In this document: piece after piece, positions 6,660 to 13,312 of the stretch | Layout: each line of letters opens with the position of its first letter | How positions within the stretch are numbered: the stretch's first letter is position 1 | Made by a program: the position numbers and the translations under genes | The notes under the pieces: model-generated | What the model saw: only the letters and a program-made list of their open reading frames with translations | What the model was told of the DNA's origin: nothing | Database searches by the model: none | DNA from: UBA668 sp031366885 | GTDB taxonomy: Bacteria > Actinomycetota > Acidimicrobiia > Acidimicrobiales > Ilumatobacteraceae | DNA: 14,052 nucleotides | Direction: 5' to 3' | NCBI GenBank assembly: GCA_031366885.1 | Contig: JANLPB010000362.1 | Location: 1 to 14,052 of the forward strand

Positions 6660-7711
6660 ACCGCCTCCCCTTCGTCGGCGACGGCTCGGGCTTGTCGGCT
6701 CGCAGCGGCCAACACCGTGTGAGCGTAGTTCGTGCCGCCGATCTGGTAGCCCCGGACGTTTGCAAACATCGGCTCCTTCACGGCGAGCACCTGATGTGTC
6801 GCAAACGCTTCCTTCACTGCCCTCTTGAACAGGAAGGCGCCGCCCCCGACGAGAATGACGTGCTGGACGTTGTACGACTCGCCGATGCGCTGCATCATGG
6901 CCGCCACCGCCTCCTTCGCGATGATCTCGACCATTGGCTTCATGCGCGCCAGCTTGTAGGTCCGCTGGTAGATGGCCAGGTCTTTGCCGGTACGCAGCGC
7001 CAAGTCGATGTTGTCCAGGTTGGTGTACGGCCGGCCGATCTCGTGGCTGATGTCGTCGGCGATCAACTGCAGGATGTTCGAGACGCCGCGATCGACCGAG
7101 TAACTCTGCTTGTGCGAGAGCTTCATGCCCCGCGCTACCAGCCAGTCGAATGTTCGCGAGCCCGGGTCGATGACCAGACTGTGCTCGTGCTCCATCGCCT
7201 CGACCTTGTTGTGCTGGGTCGCGTAGTCGATCAGCGCGCCGTTCGGCTGGGCCATCGCCAACGCCTTGCGTACCAACACGGACTTGCCACCGCCCACGTC
7301 GTGGCGACCCGTCATCAACTTCTCCAGTGCGGCCTTCTTCGCAGCGAACACCGCCACTGGCAGACCGACCACCAGCAAGTCGATGGCATCGAGCTTCATC
7401 ATGCGCAGTGCACCACGTGCCAAGGCCAGGTACTGGGGCGTGTCGATGTAGTCGCCGTGGATCTGCGTCGCCCGGAATGCATCGGCAGTCAGCATCACGT
7501 CCGGCCCGACTTCGTAGAACAGTCCGGTGATAGGAATGGCGAAGGTCTTCCGCCCTTCCCCGCCAAGCGTCTTCGACGGGTCGCGCGCGCTGGGATAGGC
7601 CCGCGACGGGAAACTGGCGCAGCGGATATCGCCGGGGTTGCTGCCCGTCGCGTCGGTGACGAACTTGGTGTTGCCGAATCCGACATCCACCGCTCGAACG
7701 ATGATTTCCAT
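6656..7711 (-). CDS. ParM/StbA-like actin-family segregation ATPase
   Basis: A 351-residue protein of the ParM/StbA branch of the actin superfamily, whose filaments push plasmid or element copies apart. Visible motifs: phosphate 1, VDVGFGNTK (8-16); phosphate 2, IDPGSRTFD (181-189); the adenosine loop, VILVGGGAFLF (285-295); and MFANVRGYQIGG (315-326), matching the AN..GY motif of ParM-like proteins. GGAG stands 7 nt before ATG 7711. It is the first gene of a four-gene minus-strand operon with overlapping or nearly touching joints. The ParR-like gene follows directly. Upstream lies a 1.2-kb gene-free region where a centromere (parC) would normally be. Related proteins also occur in the plasmid-borne PRTRC cassettes; I cannot decide that from sequence alone. 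Confidence 0.85.
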   Translation of the reverse strand: MEIIVRAVDVGFGNTKFVTDATGSNPGDIRCASFPSRAYPSARDPSKTLGGEGRKTFAIPITGLFYEVGPDVMLTADAFRATQIHGDYIDTPQYLALARGALRMMKLDAIDLLVVGLPVAVFAAKKAALEKLMTGRHDVGGGKSVLVRKALAMAQPNGALIDYATQHNKVEAMEHEHSLVIDPGSRTFDWLVARGMKLSHKQSYSVDRGVSNILQLIADDISHEIGRPYTNLDNIDLALRTGKDLAIYQRTYKLARMKPMVEIIAKEAVAAMMQRIGESYNVQHVILVGGGAFLFKRAVKEAFATHQVLAVKEPMFANVRGYQIGGTNYAHTVLAAASRQARAVADEGEAV

Positions 7712-7745
7712 GGGGAAGCTCCAAGACAGGGTTGCAAGGTGATCA

Positions 7746-7763
7746 GCATCGGCAAACCGATGC
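7746..7763 (-). promoter_or_regulatory. Hairpin/dyad ahead of the ParM-like gene
   Basis: GCATCGG (7746-7752) and CCGATGC (7757-7763) form a perfect 7-bp stem with a CAAA loop, 35 bp upstream of ATG 7711. It could be an operator for autorepression or a leader hairpin. There is no direct evidence for either. Confidence 0.4.
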
Positions 7764-7815
7764 CGTCAATCCACGCAGAACGCCCCCTCGAAGCGGCCGG
7801 TTTCGGGATCAGCTC

Positions 7816-7848
7816 TGAACCGAGTCCGAGCACAACGCTTTCGGTTCA
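7816..7848. repeat. 8-bp inverted repeat upstream of parM-like operon
   Basis: TGAACCGA (7816-7823) and TCGGTTCA (7841-7848) are perfect inverse copies separated by 17 bp. The centre-to-centre distance is 25 bp, more than two helical turns, which suits a dimeric DNA-binding protein. It is a candidate part of a ParR-binding centromere or operator. Confidence 0.4.
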
Positions 7849-8111
7849 CAGTCGAGAACGAGAACGTCGCCGAAGCCGAGCTGGAATCCCCGCGTGTCGA
7901 ACCACGGTCTCACCTGAAAGCGGCCTGTCAAGGGCACGCCCAGCCGGACATGGCGGGCTCTGCTGCTCTCGCCCACCCCTCGCCCAAAATCCCGGTAGGG
8001 ACCTGAGGCCGCACTTTCCCCTGTCAACCCCGCGCGCAGCCTCGCTGCTGCTCACTGTCGGGAAATTGAAGGGCATCAGCAGCGCATCCCGCCGCACTGT
8101 TTGCCATCCGC

Positions 8112-8125
8112 AATCGGCGCCGATT
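8112..8125. repeat. Perfect 14-bp palindrome
   Basis: AATCGGCGCCGATT is a perfect palindrome in the gene-free region. It is unlike the usual ParB parS site. It could be an operator, or the binding site of one of the partition or recombinase proteins encoded here. Confidence 0.4.
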
Positions 8126-8189
8126 TCCGGCGCTTTGCACGCCAACGCATTGACGCTGTGCCGGGTCGGTCGTCTACTGGCGGCTCCCG

Positions 8190-8304
8190 TGGCACTCCTT
8201 GGCCAGCTCCCTCGCGGAGTAAAAGGCGTCGCAGTCGTTACCTGCCCTCCAAGCGCCGGTCTTTGAACCGGCATAGCCAGCGTCCTTCGAGGCGATGGAC
8301 CCGA
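8190..8304 (+). ncRNA. Structured element, copy A (shared with 13093-13234)
   Basis: A run of small hairpins: TGGC/GCCA (8190-8193/8202-8205), CTCC/GGAG (8207-8210/8216-8219), GCAG/CTGC around loop TCGTTAC (8231-8245), GCCGGT/ACCGGC (8255-8260/8267-8272), and CGTC/GGCG with one wobble (8281-8284/8291-8294). Bases 8225-8246 match 13140-13161 at 20 of 22 positions. The two differences are base partners in the TCGTTAC hairpin. GACCCGA follows at 8298-8304, 73 nt after the motif start, against 74 nt in copy B. That pattern speaks for selection on structure. Whether it acts as RNA, as single-stranded DNA during transfer, or as a protein-binding site is unknown. The strand is given as + because copy B precedes a + strand gene. 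Confidence 0.5.
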
Positions 8305-8347
8305 TGTCTTCTCGTGGACCTTTCGTAGAGCATTGCCTGTGGCCCCG

Positions 8348-8405
8348 CCAGCGTTCCCGCGCTGGGCGTTCCTGAAACGCGCCACGGCTTTCGACCACCT
8401 GGTCG
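8348..8405 (+). other. Cluster of three short hairpins
   Basis: CCAGCG/CGCTGG (8348-8353/8360-8365), GCGTT/AACGC (8366-8370/8376-8380) and CGACC/GGTCG (8392-8396/8401-8405) are perfect stems of 5-6 bp with loops of 4-6 nt. They lie almost side by side, downstream of structured element copy A and in the same style as the array before the methylase gene. Confidence 0.4.
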
Positions 8406-8931
8406 GCACCCGATGCCGCACCGCTGTTCCCGCCATTCCTTCGAGCACGCGTCTCACGCAGCGCGCGGTTGTGTTTGCCCCTTCATGGGCTCCCCGCGCG
8501 TCGCCGCTCGTCAACTCGACACCGCCCTGGACTCATCGGTCAGGGGTGGACCCATGCGAGCGAATGGCGCTACGACACAGAACTGATCCACCACAAGGCG
8601 TCGAGGCTCGACCTCGCCGCTGATGTTCGCCGCCCCTGAGGCGTGCGACATCCCCAACCCCACGGTCGCAGAAATGCGCGAACGGGACGGATCACATGTT
8701 CATTTTTAAGGTTGACCGAGCTGGTTGATGCCACCCCCTGCGGGACTGGTATCGGCCAGCGAACTCTTGGGTAGGCGCAGCGGCATAGCGGTCGCCGCTT
8801 GCGCCATGCAATGACCGCCGACCGGCGTGACGACGGAATCCGTCTCGCCGGTGACTTCAGGAGTTCCACGCCGCTTCATCCACTTCTGCGCGCTGCTCGG
8901 GACAGCGCGCAGGCGATCACGGAACACTGCC

Positions 8932-10113
8932 ATGACCAACACTCGCGTACATCGCCCTCACAGCCGCCGCGTCCAAGGCTCCAGCGGAGCCGGCCGCGCT
9001 ACACCTCTTCAACCGATCCGCCGCCAGGACTGGGCGGGCCTTAGCCCGCCGGACATCCTGGCTCGCTATCGCATCGGCCATGCACCGCCAGCACAGGTGC
9101 TGGAGGTCCTGCTCGAACTCTTCAACACCTTGCACACCTCGCTCGAGAAGACCGTCTCGCACAAGACCCGCCAGGAGCGAGCGCAGTTTCTGCGCCGCTT
9201 CTTCCACGACCTGAAGCAGAAGGCCGGCTTCAAGACCCTGCCCGACCCGCGCAACCTCGGACAGAAGCATGTCCGGGCGATGGTCGAGGTGTGGCAGCGC
9301 GAGAGGCTGGCGCCGGGCACCATCCAGACCTACCTGAGCTTCCTGCGCGGGTTGGCGATGTGGATGGGCAAGCACGGGTTCGTGCGCCAGCCGCAACACT
9401 ACGGCCTCGAACTGACGGAATACCAGCGAACCGGCCTGGCCGAACGGGACAAGAGCTGGTCGGCGCAGGGCATCGACGTGGCCACGCTGATCGAGAAGGT
9501 GGGCACCTATGACCGCTACGTCGGGGCATCGCTTCGGCTCAGCCTGGCGCTGGGCCTGCGGCGCAAGGAGTCCGTCATGTTCAGGCCGCACCGCAACCTG
9601 GTCGCGTTCGAGGCGACGGGGCTGCCGCCTGAGGAACGGGAAGCGGATCGGTACGCGCGCATCAAGGAAGGCAGCAAGGGCGGGCGGCTGCGCTTCGTGG
9701 CGCTGGACTCACCGGCGCGGCTGGCCGCAGTGAACCACGCGCAGGACGTGGCGGTCGGTCTGGACGCGCACATGGGCGATCCGGACCGGGACCTGAAGCG
9801 CAACCTGCGCCGCTTCGACTACGTGCTCGAAAAGTTCGGCGTCACGATGCGCCAGCTGGGAGCGACAAGCCACGGCCTGCGCCACGAAATGCTGAACGAC
9901 CTGTACCAGGACGAGACCGGTCAAGCGTCGCCGGTTCGCGGCGGCGGCCCGGTGCCGCCGGAGATCGACAAGGCGGCGCGCCTGACGGTTGCCAAGGCAG
10001 CAGGCCATTCGCGCACGCGCGCGGCGGGGGCTTATTTAGGTGCCGTCTTGGGCAAACGAGCCCTGCCGCGCGACCGCCCCGGCCAGGACGACGCCGATCC
10101 GGTCCCGGCTTGA
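8932..10113 (+). CDS. Tyrosine recombinase, element-internal integrase family
   Basis: A 393-residue phage-type integrase. After a basic N-terminal tail of about 50 residues comes an SAM-like core-binding region (about 60-150, TRQERAQFLRRFFHDL and GTIQTYLSFLRGLAMWM). The catalytic domain has R210 (LGLRRKES), H314 and R317 (SHGLRHEM), H359 (AAGHSRTR) and nucleophile Y368 (GAYLG), so all active-site residues are present. It resembles the integrase-domain proteins with a Phage_int_SAM_2/Integrase_1 layout found inside integrative elements. I chose ATG 8932 because the frame upstream encodes nothing integrase-like; the ribosome site is weak. It lies far from the att fragment and has its own P4-type neighbour, so it may resolve dimers or move the element by another route. 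It converges with the ParB-like gene. Confidence 0.85.
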   Translation: MTNTRVHRPHSRRVQGSSGAGRATPLQPIRRQDWAGLSPPDILARYRIGHAPPAQVLEVLLELFNTLHTSLEKTVSHKTRQERAQFLRRFFHDLKQKAGFKTLPDPRNLGQKHVRAMVEVWQRERLAPGTIQTYLSFLRGLAMWMGKHGFVRQPQHYGLELTEYQRTGLAERDKSWSAQGIDVATLIEKVGTYDRYVGASLRLSLALGLRRKESVMFRPHRNLVAFEATGLPPEEREADRYARIKEGSKGGRLRFVALDSPARLAAVNHAQDVAVGLDAHMGDPDRDLKRNLRRFDYVLEKFGVTMRQLGATSHGLRHEMLNDLYQDETGQASPVRGGGPVPPEIDKAARLTVAKAAGHSRTRAAGAYLGAVLGKRALPRDRPGQDDADPVPA

Positions 10114-12170
10114 CATGTCCTCGGAGAGGGTGCGGCGCAGGCATTCGCTGCGCCGCACCCGATGCCTGTACGTTTTCTTCCGTGGACTCGACTTCTTGCT
10201 GCGCCACCGTCTGAGTCAGCGTGCGCAGGCAGGTCGGCAACCATCCGGTACTGGCGATGGTTTGCTCGGCCCCCTTCACCGCGTCATCCTTCTTCAATGC
10301 GGCCAGCGGGCTGGCAGCGTTCGCACCTGCCGCTTCGGTCACCACGTCGAGGATGCGGAACTTGGAAACGTGGCTGAGGTAGGACGCGCCCGTCGCGGCC
10401 CACCATTTGCTCATGTCCAGGTTCAGCGCGGTGGCGAGTGCATCGGTGCTCTGCTTGTCGCGCTCGACACCCGACACACCGGTCACGCTAGAGGCGACCA
10501 GCAAGGTCAGCAACTGCATCACGGTCGCTTGCTCTTGCTCCAGCAGCCACGGCAGCACTGCCTCGGAGGTTCGTGGCAAGCGCTGGACCCAGGCCTGCCG
10601 TTCGCAGTCGAACTGCTTCCACGCTGGGCTCTCCGCCATGTCTTCGGCTTCGCCACGCAAGCCATCGTGCGTGTCGGTGGCGCTGACGTTCAAGGCGTCG
10701 TCGCTGCCCCGGAAGCAGCGGAAGCCGTCCTTGATGAGCTTGATCGCCAACTGCGCGGTGATCGCGGCGAGCGCCACGTCGGGCCGAAACATGAGTTCGG
10801 CCTGGATGGCCGCCACGCGATGCGCAGTGAGGCGCCGCATCAACTTCTCCGAATGCACCGGGCGGGTGTTCGCCGCGGGCAGCGAGACCAGGGCACTGTG
10901 GGTGCCGTGGTGCGGGCTGCCCTTCACGGCCTCCCGAGCCGCATCGACGACGCCGTTGCGATCCTCGGGCCGGATCAGACCGCGCTTGATTTCAGCGGTG
11001 CCGGCGTTGCCCACGAACACCACACATCCGGCCTGGGCCACCAACTCGGTGGGCCACACACTCAGAGCATCTTCCAGGACGGTGACCTGCGCCTGCAAGG
11101 CTTCCGCCTCGGCTTCGAGCTTGAGGAACTCCTCGTCCTCGCCGGCCTCGTCGTTCTCCTGATCCGCCAGCGCTTCCATCCGCTCGTGCCGCGTGGCGAT
11201 CTGCGCTTCGAGTTCGGCGATGGCGGTGGCTTCCTGCGCTTCGGGTGTGCGGCGCGCCTTGCGCAACTCGCCGTGCTTCGAGAATTCCTCGAAGTTGTAC
11301 CGGGCACGCACTTCGGTCCACTTCCAACCCTTCCACCGCGATCTGCTTGGCGGTCTTCTGGAGTTTGTCGATGGCCAACCGCTCCACCAGCGGTGCGTCG
11401 AGCAGGTAGGCGGTTTCGTCGTTGTCGCTGAACAGGTCGCGCCGCAGCGAGCCGCCGGCCTTCTCGTAGGCCTTGAGGGTGACGAAGCGGGCGACGCTGT
11501 CCTTGCCGGAGTCAATCTCGCCTTGCGTCAGCATCTGGCGCAGGTAGTCCGGGCTGCGGTTCCACGACGGCAGGTTGGCCCAGGTCTGTTCCTGCCGCTC
11601 GTGGTCGTCGATGGAGGCCAGCACCATCAAGCAGTCCAGGCTGATCTTCTCGTCGCGGAACAGCGCCATCAACTTCGGGGCGACAGTGGACAACCTCATG
11701 CGGCGCTTGACCACCAGCGGCGTGACGCCGAAGGCCGCCGCCACGTCCTCGACCGACTTGCCTTCGGCGATCAGCTTGGTAAAGGCGGTGAATTCGTCGG
11801 CGGGTTGCATCGGGACATGGAAGCAGTTTTCGGCAAGGCTCGCAATCAAAGCCTTGTCGGCGGGCACCACGAGAACCGGCACGGGGTAGTTGTCCGGGAT
11901 GTCGCCGCCCGTCACCAGCAAGGTCAGCGCTTCGAGCCGCCGGCCTCCGGCGCATACGTCGAACTGGCCGCGCAGACCCTTGATGACGATCAGGTTCTGC
12001 AGCACACCGCTGGCCTTGATCGAGGCCGCGAGTTCGGTGATGCTCATCTTCGACGTGCTGCCGCTCGGGCGGATCTGGTAGTCCTGCGACAGCGACAGCT
12101 TGTTGAACGGCACGGTGATGCGAGGCGAGGCCGCGATCACGGCTTCGATTTCGGCTTTGGAGAATTTCAT
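9842..12170 (-). pseudogene. ParB/RepB/Spo0J-family partition protein, frameshifted
   Basis: A long ParB-like protein starting at ATG 12170 (AGGAG six bases upstream). The N-terminal ParB domain shows the arginine box AGGRRLEAL, then AENCFHVPMQPADEFTAF, and a helix-turn-helix (KSVEDVAAAFGVTPLVVKRR). A charged, probably coiled-coil part follows (EATAIAELEAQIATRHERME onward), then a helical C-terminal region up to about TGWLPTCLRT. The frame breaks near residue 282: the first frame leads into a different product that stops at 10992. Removing one base of the AA at 11326-11327 restores EGWKWTEVRARYNFEEF in one frame. Downstream no stop occurs until 9842, so the frame crosses the hairpin at 10128-10168 and about 270 bp of the convergent recombinase gene. 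The true end is probably lost or near 10160-10230. Large ParB-like proteins of this sort accompany N12 methylase genes on plasmids and ICEs. The one-base shift may be a sequence error. Confidence 0.8.
10128..10168. terminator. Strong hairpin between convergent genes, with an alternative fold
   Basis: GGGTGCGGCGCAG (10128-10140) and CTGCGCCGCACCC (10148-10160) form a perfect 13-bp stem with a 7-nt loop, 15 bp after the recombinase stop; GTTTTCTT follows at 10171. A competing 7-bp pair, CAGGCAT (10138-10144) / ATGCCTG (10162-10168), uses part of the same stem. It probably ends the recombinase transcript. On the other strand it falls inside the open reading frame of the ParB-like gene. Confidence 0.6.
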
Positions 12171-12328
12171 CAGCGACTCCTGAGTTGGGTGAACGGGACA
12201 CGCCTCGCGTATCCATGCGTTCAGCATCTCATCAGACTTCGCTGATGCAAGTGCTGCGCGGCAAGTGCTGCGCGGCTCGCTCTGCTGGCCACAATCGACT
12301 TCATTCCGATCCACCGAAGGAACCGCCA
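12171..12328. promoter_or_regulatory. Divergent promoter region with dyad and 14-bp tandem repeat
   Basis: This 158-bp gap lies between the ParB-like gene (minus) and the EamA remnant (+). CATCAG (12230-12235) and CTGATG (12242-12247) form a 6-bp stem. Directly next to it GCAAGTGCTGCGCG is present twice, at 12247-12260 and 12261-12274, perfectly and in tandem. ParB-type proteins often repress their own promoter, so this could be an operator. The repeat could equally be a slippage duplication like the one in the integrase. Confidence 0.45.
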
Positions 12329-12569
12329 ATGGAACGCTGGGTGCAATACGCCTTCTTCTCAATGTTCTTCGCGGGTTTCACATCGGTGATCGCCAAACTC
12401 GGTCTGGTCGGGATATCGGCCAACCTCGGACTGGCCCTCCGGACCTGCTTCGTCTTCGTGTTCGTACCGATGTTTGCCCGCGTGGCTGCTGCACGAGGCC
12501 ATCACCCCGGCCAAGCTGATAGGCGCGGTGCTGATCATCGCCGGGCTTGTGGTCATCGCGCGCGGTTGA
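12329..12569 (+). pseudogene. EamA/DMT-family transporter remnant, interior deleted
   Basis: After AAGGA and ATG 12329 the frame gives WVQYAFFSMFFAGFTSVIAK and LGLVGISANLGLALRTCFVF, the first membrane segments of a short (about 140-residue) EamA-type membrane transporter. Similarity breaks off around residue 50. A different frame from about 12480 then gives AWLLHEAITPAKLIGAVLII and AGLVVIARG, stop 12567-12569, the last segment of the same family. About 60-65 residues are lost and the frame is shifted, so the product cannot be a working transporter. Such short EamA genes are normally chromosomal, so this looks like cargo of the element. Confidence 0.8.
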
Positions 12570-12579
12570 GCGACGGAGC

Positions 12580-12966
12580 GTGAGTGTCTTCGACAAACTG
12601 CGGCAGTGGGCCCGTCGCATCAAGCGCGACGGCGTCACCCTGTGGTTCGCGACACGCCATCCCGACACGCCTTGGGCCGTCAAGTTACTCGGCCTGTTTG
12701 TCGTCGCCTACGCGCTCAGTCCTATCGACCTGATCCCCGACTTCATCCCGATCCTCGGCTACCTCGACGATGTCCTGCTGCTTCCCGGCCTGATCTGGCT
12801 GGGCGTCCGCCTGCTGCCGAATGACGTGTTGATCGACTGTCGCGAGCGCGCAGATGCCTGGTTGCTGGCCGGGAAGCAAAAGCCGCGCAGCTACGTCGGC
12901 GCCATCGTGATCGTCCTGATCTGGCTCGTGCTCGCCTGGTTGGGATGGGCGTGGTGGCGTAGCTGA
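12580..12966 (+). CDS. YkvA/DUF1232 family membrane protein
   Basis: A 128-residue protein with start GTG 12580 (MSVFDKLRQWARRIKRD), the usual N-terminus of this family. GGAG lies almost against that start, so a slightly different start is possible. The DUF1232 core is complete: HPDTPWAVKLLGLFVVAYAL, SPIDLIPDFIPILGYLDD and LLLPGLIWLGVRLLP. A second hydrophobic segment, VGAIVIVLIWLVLAWLGWAW, ends the protein, giving about three membrane stretches. The family is widespread in bacteria and its biochemical role is poorly known. The gene begins 10 bp after the EamA remnant, and both may be one transcript carried as cargo between the ParB and methylase genes. Sequence looks intact. Confidence 0.85.
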   Translation: MSVFDKLRQWARRIKRDGVTLWFATRHPDTPWAVKLLGLFVVAYALSPIDLIPDFIPILGYLDDVLLLPGLIWLGVRLLPNDVLIDCRERADAWLLAGKQKPRSYVGAIVIVLIWLVLAWLGWAWWRS

Positions 12967-13020
12967 TCCGCTCGGCCAGTCTCCGCTGACGTTGCCACGC
13001 AAAAGCGCTCGGCCTTGCCA

Positions 13021-13269
13021 CCGCTTGTGCGGGCACTTGACGTCACGGCGATCTGCACCGGCTGACCCCCCCGCCACACTGACCTGGCCTCTTGACCTTC
13101 GGGTCACCGCGCTCTTCCGAGCGCTCCTGAGCCTGCTCAGGCGTCGCGGTCGTTACCCGCCTCACTGTCCGCCCGGCGCCTTGTCGCCGCCGCCTGCGCA
13201 GGGCTTCCGCCCTGACCCGAGTCGCCTTCGACTCATCCGTCCAACCCACCCCGGGGAGCACGCCTCCCC
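13021..13269 (+). ncRNA. Hairpin-array leader before the methylase gene; structured element copy B
   Basis: At least nine perfect hairpins lie in series: CCGC/GCGG (13021-13032), TGACC/GGTCA with a TTCG loop (13093-13106), GCGCTC/GAGCGC (13109-13124), CCTGAG/CTCAGG (13126-13141), GCGG/CCGC with loop TCGTTAC (13146-13160), GGCG/CGCC (13175-13188), CAGGGC/GCCCTG (13199-13214), GAGTCG/CGACTC (13219-13234) and GGGGAG/CTCCCC (13253-13269). Most have 5-6-bp stems and 4-nt loops, but all stems differ in sequence. Bases 13140-13161 match copy A (8225-8246) with one compensatory base-pair change, and GACCCGA recurs at 13214-13220. The array ends 43 nt before ATG 13313, so it may be the 5' leader of that mRNA. 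No open reading frame explains it. Function unknown. Confidence 0.55.
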
Positions 13270-13312
13270 AATGTGGGTAGCCGTGTTCCCCATTCATTTG
13301 GAGAACACACCG

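Larger units (their letters stand above)
7712..8931. other. 1.2-kb gene-free divergent region rich in dyads
   Basis: No reading frame here looks like a protein gene; open frames are high-GC shadows with Arg/Ala/Pro-rich, motif-free products. It separates the minus-strand parM operon from the + strand recombinase, so it must hold both promoters and could hold a partition centromere or transfer origin. Dyads include 7746-7763, 7816-7848, CGCTGCTG/CAGCAGCG (8043-8050/8077-8084), the 14-bp palindrome at 8112-8125, and many short hairpins from about 8190 to 8615. Examples of the last group are 8477-8490, 8525-8545 and 8600-8612. One block (8225-8304) recurs upstream of the methylase gene. Confidence 0.5.

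Noticed and set aside
6363..7724. 453-codon open frame on the minus strand
   Set aside because: Most of it overlaps the ParM-like gene in another frame. Only the last 98 codons from ATG 6659, with the ATGA overlap, look like a gene.
7809..8027. 72-codon minus frame ending near the parM-like operon
   Set aside because: The phrase RFQVRPWFDTRGFQLGFGD is faintly like SymE-type small proteins, but the start would be TTG, no ribosome site is seen and the match is too weak.
8112..8125. parS site
   Set aside because: The palindrome does not resemble the conserved chromosomal parS sequence, so it is listed only as a palindrome.
6644..8266. 540-codon open frame on the + strand
   Set aside because: It is antisense to the ParM-like gene and continues into gene-free DNA; its product has no motifs and only reflects high GC and third-position bias.
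7846..8514. 222-codon minus frame in the gene-free region
   Set aside because: Product is Arg/Ala/Pro-rich with no motif, no ribosome site, and it covers the structured element; judged a GC-bias frame.
10040..11431. 463-codon open frame on the + strand
   Set aside because: It is the mirror frame of the ParB-like gene; the minus strand carries ParB motifs and a good ribosome site.
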